From an uncultured Collinsella sp. (GTDB taxonomy: Bacteria > Actinomycetota > Coriobacteriia > Coriobacteriales > Coriobacteriaceae), in assembly GCA_938023905.1 (NCBI GenBank), contig CALJCO010000002.1, positions 1 through 43,685 on the forward strand: a DNA stretch of 43,685 nt. The letters are read 5' to 3'. The notes under the pieces are model-generated. The model had not been told where the DNA came from. It did not search any database and was given only the letters and a program-made list of their open reading frames with translations. Positions within the stretch are counted from its first letter, which is position 1. Each line of letters begins with the position of its first letter. Positions 1 through 8,003 of this stretch are shown piece by piece. Position numbers and translations under genes: made by a program.

Positions 1-62
1 GGGGCGTTCGGTTAACTGCGGGAGCGTGCCGTCAGCTCAATGTGTTCGGTTGAGACCGGAAA

Positions 63-719
63 TCAACCATCAGGATTAAATACACTAGCTGTAGCAAACT
101 CAAATCCGCCGCCAACTATATGGCATGACGAAAGGAGCACTGCACATACTGCAGCAAAGAACATCTTGGCCTTGCTGTCGTGGAATAAATAGAATGCAGC
201 CACAAGCATAATGCCATACACACCGCCATCTAGTTTAGTGTATTCAGCTGCCAGTGCTGTCAAAACAATCAGAGCAGTTTCTGCGATGTATCTTTTCCGT
301 TTTGAAAGACTTTGTATCTTTTCCAGAACAATCAAAAAGACCAAGGAAAGCAGGAGCTCACACATAACATTTTGTTGCCGAAGGTCGAATAGTTGCCCGG
401 TTTGAACGAAATCGTATATGGGCTCCGCAATGATTGCGAAGACAAGCATATTTCGCAGGTACTTCTTTATGTCATGAGTATGCAAAAATCCCTCAACTAT
501 CAAAAAGCAAAATATGGGAAATGCAATTCTGCCAAGAACATGAAGCACATCCGAAGCCTCGCTTAGAATCGCCCACTGTTCGTCTGATATCTGACTGTAC
601 GATGCGTGAGTCATAATTCCATTGGTCAGGACGATCCTGCTTACATGATCGAGAACCATCGAAATGGCTGCTATTATCTTTAATGTGCTGCCGTTAATTC
701 CGTATCTATCTGTTTTCAT
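63..719 (-). CDS. TraX family membrane protein
   Basis: 218-residue integral membrane protein resembling the TraX family, named after the F-plasmid pilin acetylation protein; chromosomal homologues are mostly of unknown function. The N-terminal stretch 'LKIIAAISMVLDHVSR' with a polar His/Asp in the first membrane segment, followed by 'GRIAFPIFCFLIVEGF', is typical of the family. About six hydrophobic segments span the protein. The ATG at 719 has a GAAAGG Shine-Dalgarno eight bases upstream. The gene is AT-rich (one counted line is 35% GC) against a clearly GC-rich background, and its 5' side abuts a duplicated tRNA-Lys 3' end at 732-756; both suggest lateral acquisition. Family assignment is fairly firm; a role in pilin acetylation here is not supported, as no conjugation genes are seen. 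Confidence 0.72.
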   Translation of the reverse strand: MKTDRYGINGSTLKIIAAISMVLDHVSRIVLTNGIMTHASYSQISDEQWAILSEASDVLHVLGRIAFPIFCFLIVEGFLHTHDIKKYLRNMLVFAIIAEPIYDFVQTGQLFDLRQQNVMCELLLSLVFLIVLEKIQSLSKRKRYIAETALIVLTALAAEYTKLDGGVYGIMLVAAFYLFHDSKAKMFFAAVCAVLLSSCHIVGGGFEFATASVFNPDG

Positions 720-731
720 TTCGTTTTCCTT

Positions 732-756
732 TCTTTGGGTGGGCCGTCAGGGGTTC
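732..756 (-). repeat. Duplicated tRNA-Lys 3' end (25-bp direct repeat, distal copy)
   Basis: 25 bases identical to 911-935: the last 17 bases of the tRNA-Lys gene plus eight bases of its 3' flank. The match stops inside the T-loop. It sits 12 bases from the TraX start codon. Duplicated tRNA 3' ends are classic marks of site-specific integration, but only about 155 bp separate the two copies. Confidence 0.85.
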
Positions 757-860
757 AGCCTGCTCCGCAGGCTGCCGCTGCGGCGCTTTCGCGCCTTGCG
801 CGCTGCGCTGGCAAACGCTCACGCGTTTACTCAGCTCCGCGCCCCGACGGGTTCGAACCC
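757..860. repeat. Palindrome-rich module ending in a T-arm-like sequence
   Basis: This gene-free segment holds successive short inverted repeats: AGCCTGC-tccgc-agGCT at 757-773, GCCGC-TGCGGC at 774-784, GCGC-rich pairs at 783-808, and AAACGC-tca-CGCGTTT at about 813-828. It ends with CGACGGGTTCGAACCC (845-860), which looks like a tRNA T-arm. Bases 813-860 align with 12445-12493 beside tRNA-Gly, so the module recurs in the window. It encodes no convincing protein. Confidence 0.7.
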
Positions 861-873
861 ATGAAAGGGCGAC

Positions 874-904
874 AAAAAAGACGGCCAACCGAAGTAGACC
901 GTCT
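874..904 (-). terminator. Rho-independent terminator of tRNA-Lys
   Basis: On the minus strand AGACGG (904-899) pairs with CCGTCT (884-879), with a loop containing a UUCG-like core, followed by a run of six T. It begins 14 bases beyond the tRNA 3' end. Confidence 0.7.
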
Positions 905-918
905 CAACAATCTTTGGG

Positions 919-991
919 TGGGCCGTCAGGGGTTCGAACCCTGGACCTTGGGATTAAAAGTCCCCTGCTCTGCCAGCTGAGCTAACGGCCC
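919..991 (-). tRNA. tRNA-Lys (anticodon UUU)
   Basis: 73-nt cloverleaf on the minus strand. The acceptor GGGCCGT/ACGGCCC pairs perfectly, the D-arm is GCTC/GAGC, the anticodon loop is CTTTTAA with anticodon TTT, and the T-arm is CAGGG-TTCGAAC-CCCTG. The discriminator is A. The following genomic bases are CCC rather than CCA, so the CCA tail is not fully encoded. The first anticodon-stem pair is a G-A mismatch (GGGGA/TCCCA); the other four pair. Confidence 0.95.
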
Positions 992-1000
992 GCGGGTGGC

Positions 1001-1029
1001 ATTGTACCACGGTCTGGGACTATTCCCAA
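1001..1029 (-). promoter_or_regulatory. Likely sigma-A promoter for tRNA-Lys
   Basis: On the minus strand TTGGGA (1029-1024), a 17-bp spacer and TACAAT (1006-1001) precede the tRNA by 9 bases. The -35 element lies within the last codons and stop codon of the aminopeptidase gene. Confidence 0.6.
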
Positions 1030-2300
1030 CTCCATTGGCCGTTCTGGAAAATCACAACTTCACGTCCATCAGGCGTAATGCCCGTAATATCGATATCGTC
1101 CGTGCCGATCATAAAATCGACGTGCGTGCTCGAGACGTTTACGCCATACTCCAGGAGCTCCTCCTTGGACATGTCATACCCACCCTCGATGCATTCGGGG
1201 AAACCGACACCTAGCGCGAGATGGCAGCTAGCGTTCTCATCATAGAGCGTGTCATAGAACAGAACACCACTTTCACGGATCGGCGTGTTCTTGGAGATAA
1301 GCGCGATCTCACCCAGATGAGCGGCACCTTCATCGGTGTCAATAATGCTCGCAAGCGTCGCCTTACCCACGCGGGCATCGTAGTCCACTACGCGGCCCGC
1401 CTCGAACTTAATCCAAAAATCGTCAACCTTGTTACCGTGGTGAATGAGCGGCATAGCCGAATACACGATACCGTCGGCACGCATACGATCAGGCGAGGTG
1501 AAGACTTCCTCGGTGGGAATGTTGGGGAAGAAGGGGTGCCCATCGGGCGTCTTGCCCTTGCCGCCGGCCCACTCGTGACCTTTCGTCATGCCAATCGTCA
1601 GATCGGTTCCATTTGCCGAGGTGTAATGCAGGTAGTCGAAACGATTGTCGTTCAGGAAACGCAGGTTCTTTTCGAATGCGGCGTCATGGAGTTCCCAGTC
1701 GCTCTCTGGGTCCTGGCCATCGGCGCGCGCGGTGTGCAGAATCGCATTCCACAGCTTATAGATTGCAACCTCATCGGCGTCTCCCGGGAACACCTCGTGC
1801 GCCCAAGCCACGACCGGAGCGCCGGCGATGCACCACGGATTGATGTTGTAGTCCAGTCCGCGGCGGAAGACCTTGCACTGCGTATTCCTTGCCTTAGAAG
1901 CTGCAGCAGGCTTGGCTGGATCGATGCCCTTGAGGGCCGCAGGATCCGCCCCCTCGATAAAGACAAAGCAGGCACCATCCTGGGCCAGGGAATCCAGCTG
2001 CATGCGCTTCCACTCGGGTGTCTGCTCAAAATAGCTTTTCTCGACATGCTCGTACGTGAGCCTCGTCACGGCATCATCGGCCCAAATGACCGTCACGTGG
2101 CCAGCGCCGGCGGCATAAGCCTCCGCGACCACCACGCGGGCAAAGGATGCGCACTCGACCGGAGACTGAACGACAACCTCCTGGCCGGGCTTGACGTTTA
2201 CGCCCTTGCGGACAACCAAGCGCGCATAGTTTTTAATCTTGGGCTCCAGGGCCTTCATGCCCTCCAGAGCCTCTTCGACCGTCAGGGCAGCTCGAATCAT
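1020..2300 (-). CDS. Aminopeptidase, M29 family (AmpS/AmpT-like)
   Basis: Metal-dependent cytosolic aminopeptidase of peptidase family M29, which releases N-terminal residues from short peptides. Visible family motifs are 'ANGTDLTIGM', 'NIPTEEVFTSPD' (metal-binding Glu), 'GEIALI' (second Glu), 'ENASCHLALG' (His) and 'SSTHVDFMIG' (His and Asp); together these match the co-catalytic metal ligands of the family. About 426 residues, close to the usual 400-415. An ATG at 2312 is in frame, but GGAG at 2310-2307 lies six bases before the ATG at 2300, giving 'MIRAALTVEE', so I prefer that start. It stands alone between the tRNA-Lys promoter and a terminator at 2327-2359. Confidence 0.93.
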   Translation of the reverse strand: MIRAALTVEEALEGMKALEPKIKNYARLVVRKGVNVKPGQEVVVQSPVECASFARVVVAEAYAAGAGHVTVIWADDAVTRLTYEHVEKSYFEQTPEWKRMQLDSLAQDGACFVFIEGADPAALKGIDPAKPAAASKARNTQCKVFRRGLDYNINPWCIAGAPVVAWAHEVFPGDADEVAIYKLWNAILHTARADGQDPESDWELHDAAFEKNLRFLNDNRFDYLHYTSANGTDLTIGMTKGHEWAGGKGKTPDGHPFFPNIPTEEVFTSPDRMRADGIVYSAMPLIHHGNKVDDFWIKFEAGRVVDYDARVGKATLASIIDTDEGAAHLGEIALISKNTPIRESGVLFYDTLYDENASCHLALGVGFPECIEGGYDMSKEELLEYGVNVSSTHVDFMIGTDDIDITGITPDGREVVIFQNGQWSWE

Positions 2301-2326
2301 GTGCCACTCCATCTATCTATAGAACA

Positions 2327-2359
2327 GTAAAAAGGCGCGCCGCAAAAACGACGCGCCTT
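2327..2359 (-). terminator. Rho-independent terminator after the purC operon
   Basis: On the minus strand AAGGCGCG (2359-2352) pairs with CGCGCCTT (2339-2332), with a 12-base T-rich loop, followed by a short T tract. It lies 30 bases after the stop codon of the membrane protein gene that follows purC. Confidence 0.75.
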
Positions 2360-2389
2360 ATATCTTAGCGATAAGTATGTATGCAAACG

Positions 2390-2965
2390 CTACTTCTTCT
2401 TGGAGTCCTTCTTATCCTCCTCGGCAGCCGAGCGCTCGATAAGAGCGTTGAGCTTGTTCTCGGACATGCCCTCGGCCTGCGTGCGGTACATGTTGCGCAG
2501 GGGACGAATACGAACGAAGTCGTAGATAAAGTCACCCAGAATGATGACATAGGACAAAACGATGCCGACCATCTGGACGGGGCTGGACACCGTGCCGCCG
2601 GGAGCGAAGTAGAGCGAAGCCAAAATTGCCACGACGAGTACCATGCCGATGGCGAGCACGGCCCACCAGATACGACGGCGCTTGGTGTAGTCTTCATCCT
2701 GCTTGAGAAGGATATTCGACACCGTGTAGATGCGGTCCTCCTTGGCGCGCTGCTTAGCCTTGCGGGCGCGCTTCTCCTCTTTAGAGAGGCCCTCGAGGTT
2801 CTCGCCCTTCTCGAGCTCTTTGCGGCGAGCTTTAGACGAAGCTGGCACGACGCGGACAGAGCTCGCTGCCTGACGGGCAGGCTTAGCAGATGCGGCGGAC
2901 TTGCGCGCAACCCCGGTAACCTCGTGGGATTGCGTGCGCTTGTTCGTGGCGCTACGGGTACTCAC
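2390..2965 (-). CDS. Uncharacterised two-TM basic membrane protein coupled to purC
   Basis: 191-residue protein of unknown function. The first ~75 residues are highly basic and Ala/Ser-rich, with a charged KEEKRARKAKQRAKE stretch likely to be helical. Two hydrophobic segments follow at about residues 102-121 ('WWAVLAIGMVLVVAILASLYF') and 132-150 ('MVGIVLSYVIILGDFIYDF'). The C-terminal tail ends in lysines. The GTG start directly follows the purC stop (TAAGTG) and uses a GGAG inside the purC 3' end, so translation is probably coupled. Its link to purine synthesis is positional only. I recognise no catalytic motif. Confidence 0.8.
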   Translation of the reverse strand: MSTRSATNKRTQSHEVTGVARKSAASAKPARQAASSVRVVPASSKARRKELEKGENLEGLSKEEKRARKAKQRAKEDRIYTVSNILLKQDEDYTKRRRIWWAVLAIGMVLVVAILASLYFAPGGTVSSPVQMVGIVLSYVIILGDFIYDFVRIRPLRNMYRTQAEGMSENKLNALIERSAAEEDKKDSKKK

Positions 2966-3853
2966 TTATGCGTTCTCCTTCATGCTTGTGAACTGGGAGC
3001 CCGTGATGATCTGGAAGGCCTCGCGATAGCGCTCGGACGTGCCATCGATGACCTCGGCGGGCAGGTGCGGGGTCTCCCCCGTCATATCCCAGTTGGCCTT
3101 GAGCCAATTGCGGACGAATTGCTTGTCGTAGCTAGGCTGGATCTTGCCCTCCTCGTAGCTGGCAGCAGGCCAGAAACGGCTGGAATCGGGCGTGAGGCAC
3201 TCGTCGATCAGCGTGACCTTGCCATCAATAACTCCAAACTCGAACTTGGTGTCGGCAATGATGATGCCACGGGTCGCGGCGTACTCGGCAGCGGCCTTGT
3301 AGATCTTGAGGGAAAGGTCACGAATCTGCGTGGCGATATCCTCGCCCACGATCTCGCAGCAACGCTCGAACGAGATGTTCTCGTCGTGGTCACCAATCTC
3401 GGCCTTCGTGGACGGCGTGAACAGCGGCTCGGGAAGCTTGGAAGCCTCGGTCAGGCCCTCAGGCAGCTGGATGCCGCAGACGGTGCCGTTCTCGTCGTAG
3501 GTCTTCTTGCCCGAACCGGTCAGATAGCCGCGGACGATGCACTCGATAGGAATCGTCTGGGCCTTCTTAACCAGCATGGCGCGGCCAGCGAGGTAGTCAC
3601 GATACTCAGCAAACTCCTCGGGGAAATCCGCCGGGTCGATGGAAACGAGATGGTTGGGGACGATGTCGGCAAACTTATCAAACCAGAATGCCGAGATGCG
3701 ATTGAGCACCTCTCCCTTAAACGGAATCTCGTCGGGAAGAATGAAGTCGAACGCAGAAATGCGGTCGGTGGCGACCATCAGCAGGTTTTCACCGGCATCG
3801 TAGATATCACGAACCTTGCCACGGGAATCCGGACGACGCTCCATCGTTGTCAC
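2966..3853 (-). CDS. purC: SAICAR synthetase (PurC)
   Basis: Phosphoribosylaminoimidazole-succinocarboxamide synthase joins CAIR with aspartate using ATP in de novo purine synthesis. Motifs seen: 'RGKVRDIYD' near the N-terminus, 'DRISAFDFILPDEIPFKG' (nucleotide-binding region), 'IPIECIVRGYLTGSGKK' and 'LIDECLTPDSSRFWPA'. Length about 295 residues, typical of the longer PurC type. An in-frame GTG at 3862 overlaps its own possible Shine-Dalgarno; AAGGAG followed by eight bases and GTG at 3853 is the better start. The gene precedes a membrane protein in the same transcript. purB lies apart at about 11-12 kb; no other pur genes are present. Confidence 0.95.
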   Translation of the reverse strand: MTTMERRPDSRGKVRDIYDAGENLLMVATDRISAFDFILPDEIPFKGEVLNRISAFWFDKFADIVPNHLVSIDPADFPEEFAEYRDYLAGRAMLVKKAQTIPIECIVRGYLTGSGKKTYDENGTVCGIQLPEGLTEASKLPEPLFTPSTKAEIGDHDENISFERCCEIVGEDIATQIRDLSLKIYKAAAEYAATRGIIIADTKFEFGVIDGKVTLIDECLTPDSSRFWPAASYEEGKIQPSYDKQFVRNWLKANWDMTGETPHLPAEVIDGTSERYREAFQIITGSQFTSMKENA

Positions 3854-3962
3854 GTGAGTCACTCCTTACCAAAATACGACAGTAATGCGGGTTCTTTCCC
3901 GCACGTTTTCGCAAACTCGGAGCGGCAGGGACGAAACCCCTCCTTCACCGAATAGCGAAAAG

Positions 3963-5528
3963 CTAGTGCTCCATTGTAGTAGATGCCGCGTCCGCCGTGT
4001 GCTCGCGAGGCAGATGAATCGTAAAAGTCGTACCCTTTCCAAGCTCCGACTCCACGGAAATGTAGCCATGATGTCGCTCGACGATCTGTTTAGTCACGGC
4101 GAGGCCCACGCCCAGACCGCCCGCCTCACGGGCACGGCTAGCATCGGCGCGCCAAAAACGGCCGAAGATGCGCGACAAGTCATCCTTGGCAATACCGATG
4201 CCGGTATCAGAAACGGCGACGCTGACGTGTTTGCGGTCACTGAGCACCGACACCACGACCCAACCGCCCTCGGGGGTATAGCGCATGGCGTTGCTCATGA
4301 GATTGATGACGCATTGTGTGATCATGTCGGGATCGGCTTCGACGACATCGTCGTGACCTTGCGTCTCGTCAGCAAAGCGCAAGCGCAGATCGCGGTCGAC
4401 AAACAGGCGCTCCTGGGCATTGACGATGGAACGCACGAAAGGAACCATGTCCACCGGCTCAAGGTTGAGCGGAGCCGTGCTGTTTTCCATGCGCGACAGG
4501 TCGAGCATCTGCTGCACCAGACGAGCCAGGCGACGCGTCTCGGAAGCAACGGTTTCCAGATGCTCGTCGTCGGTGGGATACACCCCATCCTGCATGGCTT
4601 CGACTGTCGCGAGCATGGCCATAAGCGGAGTACGAAGTTCGTGAGCCACGTCTGAGGTCAGGCGCTTCTCGTGTTTCATATCCTTCTCGAGCGAAGTGGC
4701 CATCTCATCGAAGGTCTCACCCAGCTGATCAATCTCGTCATCACCGCGCAAACCAGTACGAGCGGACAGATCGCCATCGCGAATTTGCTTGGCCGTGCTC
4801 GTAATACGATGAATCGGCTTGGTGAGCATGCGCGACACGAGCGATCCGATAACGACCGAAATGCAGATTGCAACAACCGCGGCGAGGGCCATGGCGTTAA
4901 AGGTCTTCTCCCTAAATGCAGAATCCGCCTTGGTGAGCAAGGCATCGGAGCCGATGGCCCATAGCTTTACCTGTCCGACATGCTCGCCCGAAGACGTTAT
5001 GATTTCGACGTTGGCAACGCTATCGGAGTCGGTTGGAGCAGACGAGACCGGGCTATGCGATGCTTTTTTACCGCTCGAGCTGCTCGACGCCGATTCGCTC
5101 TCGCGCACATCGGCGGTCGCGCTTGCCGAAGGCCATGAGTCGTCATAGACGACAACGCCCTTCTTGTTGACGACCTGCATACTCAGGTCGTCGGATACCA
5201 AACTCGATGTCGCGACCGTGCGCAGCTCGCCCGCAGTCCAGTTGCCGTTTTCCTCATACGACGTCGCAAGCTTTTCGGCAGCAGAATTGGCGATCTCGAC
5301 GATATTGGAGCGCGTGTAATCCGAAAAGACCGTGCCCCACACAACAGAGACCACGCCCACCAGCACCAATACCGTCATGAGCGATGTCAGAGCAAAAGCA
5401 AGTGCCATGCGCGAGGGATAGCTCATCGTTGGCCGTGAATCGGAACGAGGCGTGTTCCAACTAGCCTTGGAACCCGCCTCGCTCTCCTGCTTGTGCTTTT
5501 GTCCGATTTCAAAGCGCGCAGGTGTCAT
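3963..5528 (-). CDS. Sensor histidine kinase (OmpR-type partner)
   Basis: 521-residue membrane histidine kinase. The N-terminal ~40 residues are cytosolic and polar, then TM1 ('MALAFALTSLMTVLVLVGVVSVVW'), an extracellular domain of about 140 residues with a Ser-rich linker, and TM2 ('AMALAAVVAICISVVIGSLV'). A HAMP domain ('RMLTKPIHRITSTAKQIRDGDL') follows. HisKA carries 'SDVAHELRTPL' with His296 as phosphoacceptor. HATPase motifs are the N box 'NLMSNAMRYT', G1 'VSDTGIGIAKDD', F box 'RIFGRFWRAD' and G2 'GLGVGLAVTKQIV'. It follows its response regulator by 11 bases, so the two are one operon. The signal sensed cannot be read from the sequence; the Ser-rich outer loop suggests an envelope stimulus, but weakly. 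Confidence 0.94.
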   Translation of the reverse strand: MTPARFEIGQKHKQESEAGSKASWNTPRSDSRPTMSYPSRMALAFALTSLMTVLVLVGVVSVVWGTVFSDYTRSNIVEIANSAAEKLATSYEENGNWTAGELRTVATSSLVSDDLSMQVVNKKGVVVYDDSWPSASATADVRESESASSSSSGKKASHSPVSSAPTDSDSVANVEIITSSGEHVGQVKLWAIGSDALLTKADSAFREKTFNAMALAAVVAICISVVIGSLVSRMLTKPIHRITSTAKQIRDGDLSARTGLRGDDEIDQLGETFDEMATSLEKDMKHEKRLTSDVAHELRTPLMAMLATVEAMQDGVYPTDDEHLETVASETRRLARLVQQMLDLSRMENSTAPLNLEPVDMVPFVRSIVNAQERLFVDRDLRLRFADETQGHDDVVEADPDMITQCVINLMSNAMRYTPEGGWVVVSVLSDRKHVSVAVSDTGIGIAKDDLSRIFGRFWRADASRAREAGGLGVGLAVTKQIVERHHGYISVESELGKGTTFTIHLPREHTADAASTTMEH

Positions 5529-5539
5529 ATGTGATTTCC

Positions 5540-6262
5540 CTATTTCTCGTCCGACTTATCGGTCTTGGCCGGAGCCTCGAAGCGATAGCCGACACCGTGG
5601 ACGGTGTAGAGCCACTTGGGCTTCTTGGGATCATCGCCCAGCTTGGCGCGAAGGTTCTTCACGTGGCTATCGATGGTGCGCTCATAGCCCTCAAAGTCGT
5701 AGCCGAGCACCTTCTCGACCAGCTCCATGCGGTTGTAGACGCGACCGGGGTGACGGGCAAGCGTGGTGAGCAGCTTAAACTCGGAAGCCGTCAGGTCGAC
5801 TTCCTTGCCCTCGACCAAAATCTTGTGGCCCGAGATATCGATGACCAGATCGCCGAAGTCGAGTACCTCGACGGCTGGCTCGTCGGCCTGATGGGCACGG
5901 CGGAACAAGGCGCGTACGCGCGCGACAAGCTCGCGCGGCGAGAACGGCTTAATCAGATAGTCGTCGGCGCCGAGCTCAAGACCGATAATACGGTCCTCGA
6001 TCTCGCCCTTGGCAGTCAGCATGATGATGGGGACATCCGAGGTATCGCGAATGGTGCGGCAAACGCGCTCGCCGGGGATCTTGGGGAGCATAAGGTCGAG
6101 CACGACCAGGTCAAACTGATGCTTCTCGAACTCCTCGATCGCGGACTGGCCGTCGCCGACACCCACAACCCAGTAGCCTTCGCGCTCGAGATAGGCAGCG
6201 ACGGCGTCACGGATTGCCTTCTCATCCTCGACCAGCAGAATCTTTTTTGCATCTGAAGCCAT
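5540..6262 (-). CDS. OmpR/PhoB-family response regulator
   Basis: 240-residue two-component transcription regulator. The receiver domain shows 'LVEDE' (acidic pair at residues 12-13), phosphoacceptor Asp56 in 'LVVLDLMLP', 'MLTAKGE' and the conserved Lys in 'DYLIKPF'. The C-terminal winged helix has 'KEVDLTASEFKLLTTLARHPGRVYNR' and 'RTIDSHVKNLRAKLGDD', typical of OmpR DNA-binding domains. An in-frame ATG at 6283 exists, but GGGGGG seven bases before the ATG at 6262 ('MASDAKKILL') supports the shorter form. It is the first gene of an operon with the histidine kinase. Confidence 0.95.
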   Translation of the reverse strand: MASDAKKILLVEDEKAIRDAVAAYLEREGYWVVGVGDGQSAIEEFEKHQFDLVVLDLMLPKIPGERVCRTIRDTSDVPIIMLTAKGEIEDRIIGLELGADDYLIKPFSPRELVARVRALFRRAHQADEPAVEVLDFGDLVIDISGHKILVEGKEVDLTASEFKLLTTLARHPGRVYNRMELVEKVLGYDFEGYERTIDSHVKNLRAKLGDDPKKPKWLYTVHGVGYRFEAPAKTDKSDEK

Positions 6263-6415
6263 AACACGGCCCCCCTGTCTCAATCAGCTAAGAACAAGCC
6301 CATTTTAACGCACCTGAGCCCGCCGGATGCCACTATGACGCGGCAGCTCGGCGGGCGGTACTCACAATTACAACGCGTTTATTCCCCTGTTGGCGCCTTT
6401 TTAACCCCTCTAAGC

Positions 6416-7627
6416 TTAAAGAGAGAATAGGCGTGCGGTGACCGTCTCGGGTATACCCTGGCTGTTGCGCACCGTGGCGTACGTAAGGAATGAGTCCGAT
6501 TTTCCCGCCGTAGCTGGATAATCGCCATATTCCAAAGCGCGGTCGGGCGACAACAGCGAGCCATAGGTCTTGGCAGAGGTGTCGATGAGAAAATGCGATG
6601 CCTGGACTTTAACCAGGTATTTATTTTTCCTTCCCGCAACGCACGCGAGCGGCTCACGCGAAAGGAAGAGGTACGGCCCGCCCTCGTTACCGATATAGGT
6701 GCCCATATTGCCCAGGCTACCCACACCGTTATACGTCGCCTCAATGGAGAACACGAAGGTGTCGCCCATATATACGGCCTCGAAAGGCGAGACTGACGAG
6801 GGAAGGACTAGCTGGGCACGTTTGGTGTTGTTGCCATCGGTCAGATCGATTGCCGTTATGCCGTAGTAGACGCCTTCGTCGTTGCGGACACGCGGCGAGA
6901 TGGTCAAAATGCCGTCGCTCGCGCGCGGGGCCGATGCAAAGCGGCCCATCGATTTCCAAATTACCTCGGCCTTGGATTCATCAAGCGAGCGACGATAGCA
7001 AAACGAATCACTACTCGTTTTATTGCCGCCTGCCGAAGGCATTTTATACCAGATGACCGATGACCCGAACGCCGTAAGCAGGGGCGGATCATAGTCCTTG
7101 CCACCTCGATCGAGCTCAGCCACGTCGCCAGAGAGCGAAGCGCCCGACAGATTTTGAGCGTAGAGCTTCCACGATGAATTGGCAAAGTTCATCTCAACCC
7201 ACGCAAACACGCCATCGCCGGCGCGGACATCGTAAAAAGCATATCCCGTGCCATCGATAGGATCCTCGATTAATGTGGTAAGCGAGCCATCGCCCAGGTT
7301 GAGCACACCAAGCGTATTGGCATGCAGGGCAGAAGCAGGCGCCATCATCGCGGCGGCGTAGTCGCCATCGCAGTAGTACAGCAGCGTGCCCAGCGGCAGC
7401 GTCCACGACGCCGCCGGCTCAAGATCGATATCAACAGCTTCGTACTCATCAGTGATCGAGACAATCTTCGAATCGTCCTTGATAACCTGCGGCTCGCCGG
7501 CGGCATCGTCGCTGGTGCCCGTTTTTTTCGAGCAACCGGCAAGCACCGTGGCAGCGCCCGCGGCAGCACCGCCGAGCACAAAGCCGCGGCGCGATATTCC
7601 ATTCTTGATGTGGTCGGCGATACCCAT
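6416..7627 (-). CDS. Tat-exported lipoprotein, function unknown
   Basis: 403 residues from the ATG at 7627. The N-terminus has a twin-arginine motif ('SRRGFVLGG'), an Ala/Gly hydrophobic core and a lipobox 'VLAGC' with Cys32, so it is predicted to be folded before export through Tat and then lipid-anchored outside the membrane. The mature part has repeated beta-rich, aromatic segments ('GVFAWVEMNF', 'SSVIWYKMPSAGG', 'VYYGITAIDL') spaced somewhat like beta-propeller blades; this fold is my guess. The start codon shares one base with the stop of the TSCPD gene (TAATG), so the two are translationally coupled. An upstream in-frame start at 7681 would lie inside that gene and lacks support. Confidence 0.82.
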   Translation of the reverse strand: MGIADHIKNGISRRGFVLGGAAAGAATVLAGCSKKTGTSDDAAGEPQVIKDDSKIVSITDEYEAVDIDLEPAASWTLPLGTLLYYCDGDYAAAMMAPASALHANTLGVLNLGDGSLTTLIEDPIDGTGYAFYDVRAGDGVFAWVEMNFANSSWKLYAQNLSGASLSGDVAELDRGGKDYDPPLLTAFGSSVIWYKMPSAGGNKTSSDSFCYRRSLDESKAEVIWKSMGRFASAPRASDGILTISPRVRNDEGVYYGITAIDLTDGNNTKRAQLVLPSSVSPFEAVYMGDTFVFSIEATYNGVGSLGNMGTYIGNEGGPYLFLSREPLACVAGRKNKYLVKVQASHFLIDTSAKTYGSLLSPDRALEYGDYPATAGKSDSFLTYATVRNSQGIPETVTARLFSL

Positions 7628-7890
7628 TAGGCGATCTCGGCGCGAGCGGCCTCGATAGCGCGCGTAAGCTGATCGGCGCAAGAGGTCTTTTTCATACCGC
7701 AGGTATTACCGGCGAGAACCTCGATTACGCGATCGGCAGGAGCACCCTCGACTAACTTGGAGATTGCCTTGAGATTGCCGTCACAGCCGCCGGTAAACTC
7801 AACGCCCAGCACCTTGCTGCCATCGTCAGAGAGATTGAGGTGAATATTGCGAGAGCATACACCCTGCGGCTTGTAGTCAAAACTAATCAT
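7627..7890 (-). CDS. TSCPD domain protein (TIGR03905-like)
   Basis: 87-residue small protein of the TSCPD-domain family, a domain also found at the C-terminus of some vitamin B12-dependent ribonucleotide reductases. Key Cys residues appear in 'GVCSRNI', 'FTGGCDGNLKAI', 'GNTCGMKKTSCADQL'. The stand-alone family has no established function; a metal or Fe-S role is plausible from the cysteines. GAGGGG upstream of the ATG fits a Shine-Dalgarno. It is the first gene of a two-gene unit, overlapping the Tat lipoprotein start by one base. The 113 bases upstream contain no gene. Confidence 0.85.
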   Translation of the reverse strand: MISFDYKPQGVCSRNIHLNLSDDGSKVLGVEFTGGCDGNLKAISKLVEGAPADRVIEVLAGNTCGMKKTSCADQLTRAIEAARAEIA

Positions 7891-8003
7891 TGAGATCCCC
7901 TCTCAGAAAGAAATTTCAGACGTCTATTATCCCCGCCTGGGCCGACTTATTATCGCAAGCACCGATTCAACATCCTACGATGCATGGACTCGCGGGGGCA
8001 AGA

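Noticed and set aside
732..860. A second tRNA gene or full pseudo-tRNA beside tRNA-Lys
   Set aside because: Only the 3' end and a T-arm-like stretch are present; no D-arm or anticodon arm can be drawn.
3889..3904. GCGGG-ttcttt-CCCGC hairpin upstream of purC as a riboswitch or attenuator
   Set aside because: Too small, with no T tract and no resemblance to a purine riboswitch core.
6318..6356. GCCCGCCG/CGGCGGGC inverted repeat as terminator of the Tat lipoprotein gene
   Set aside because: The loop is long (23 bases) and no T tract follows on either strand; left unassigned.
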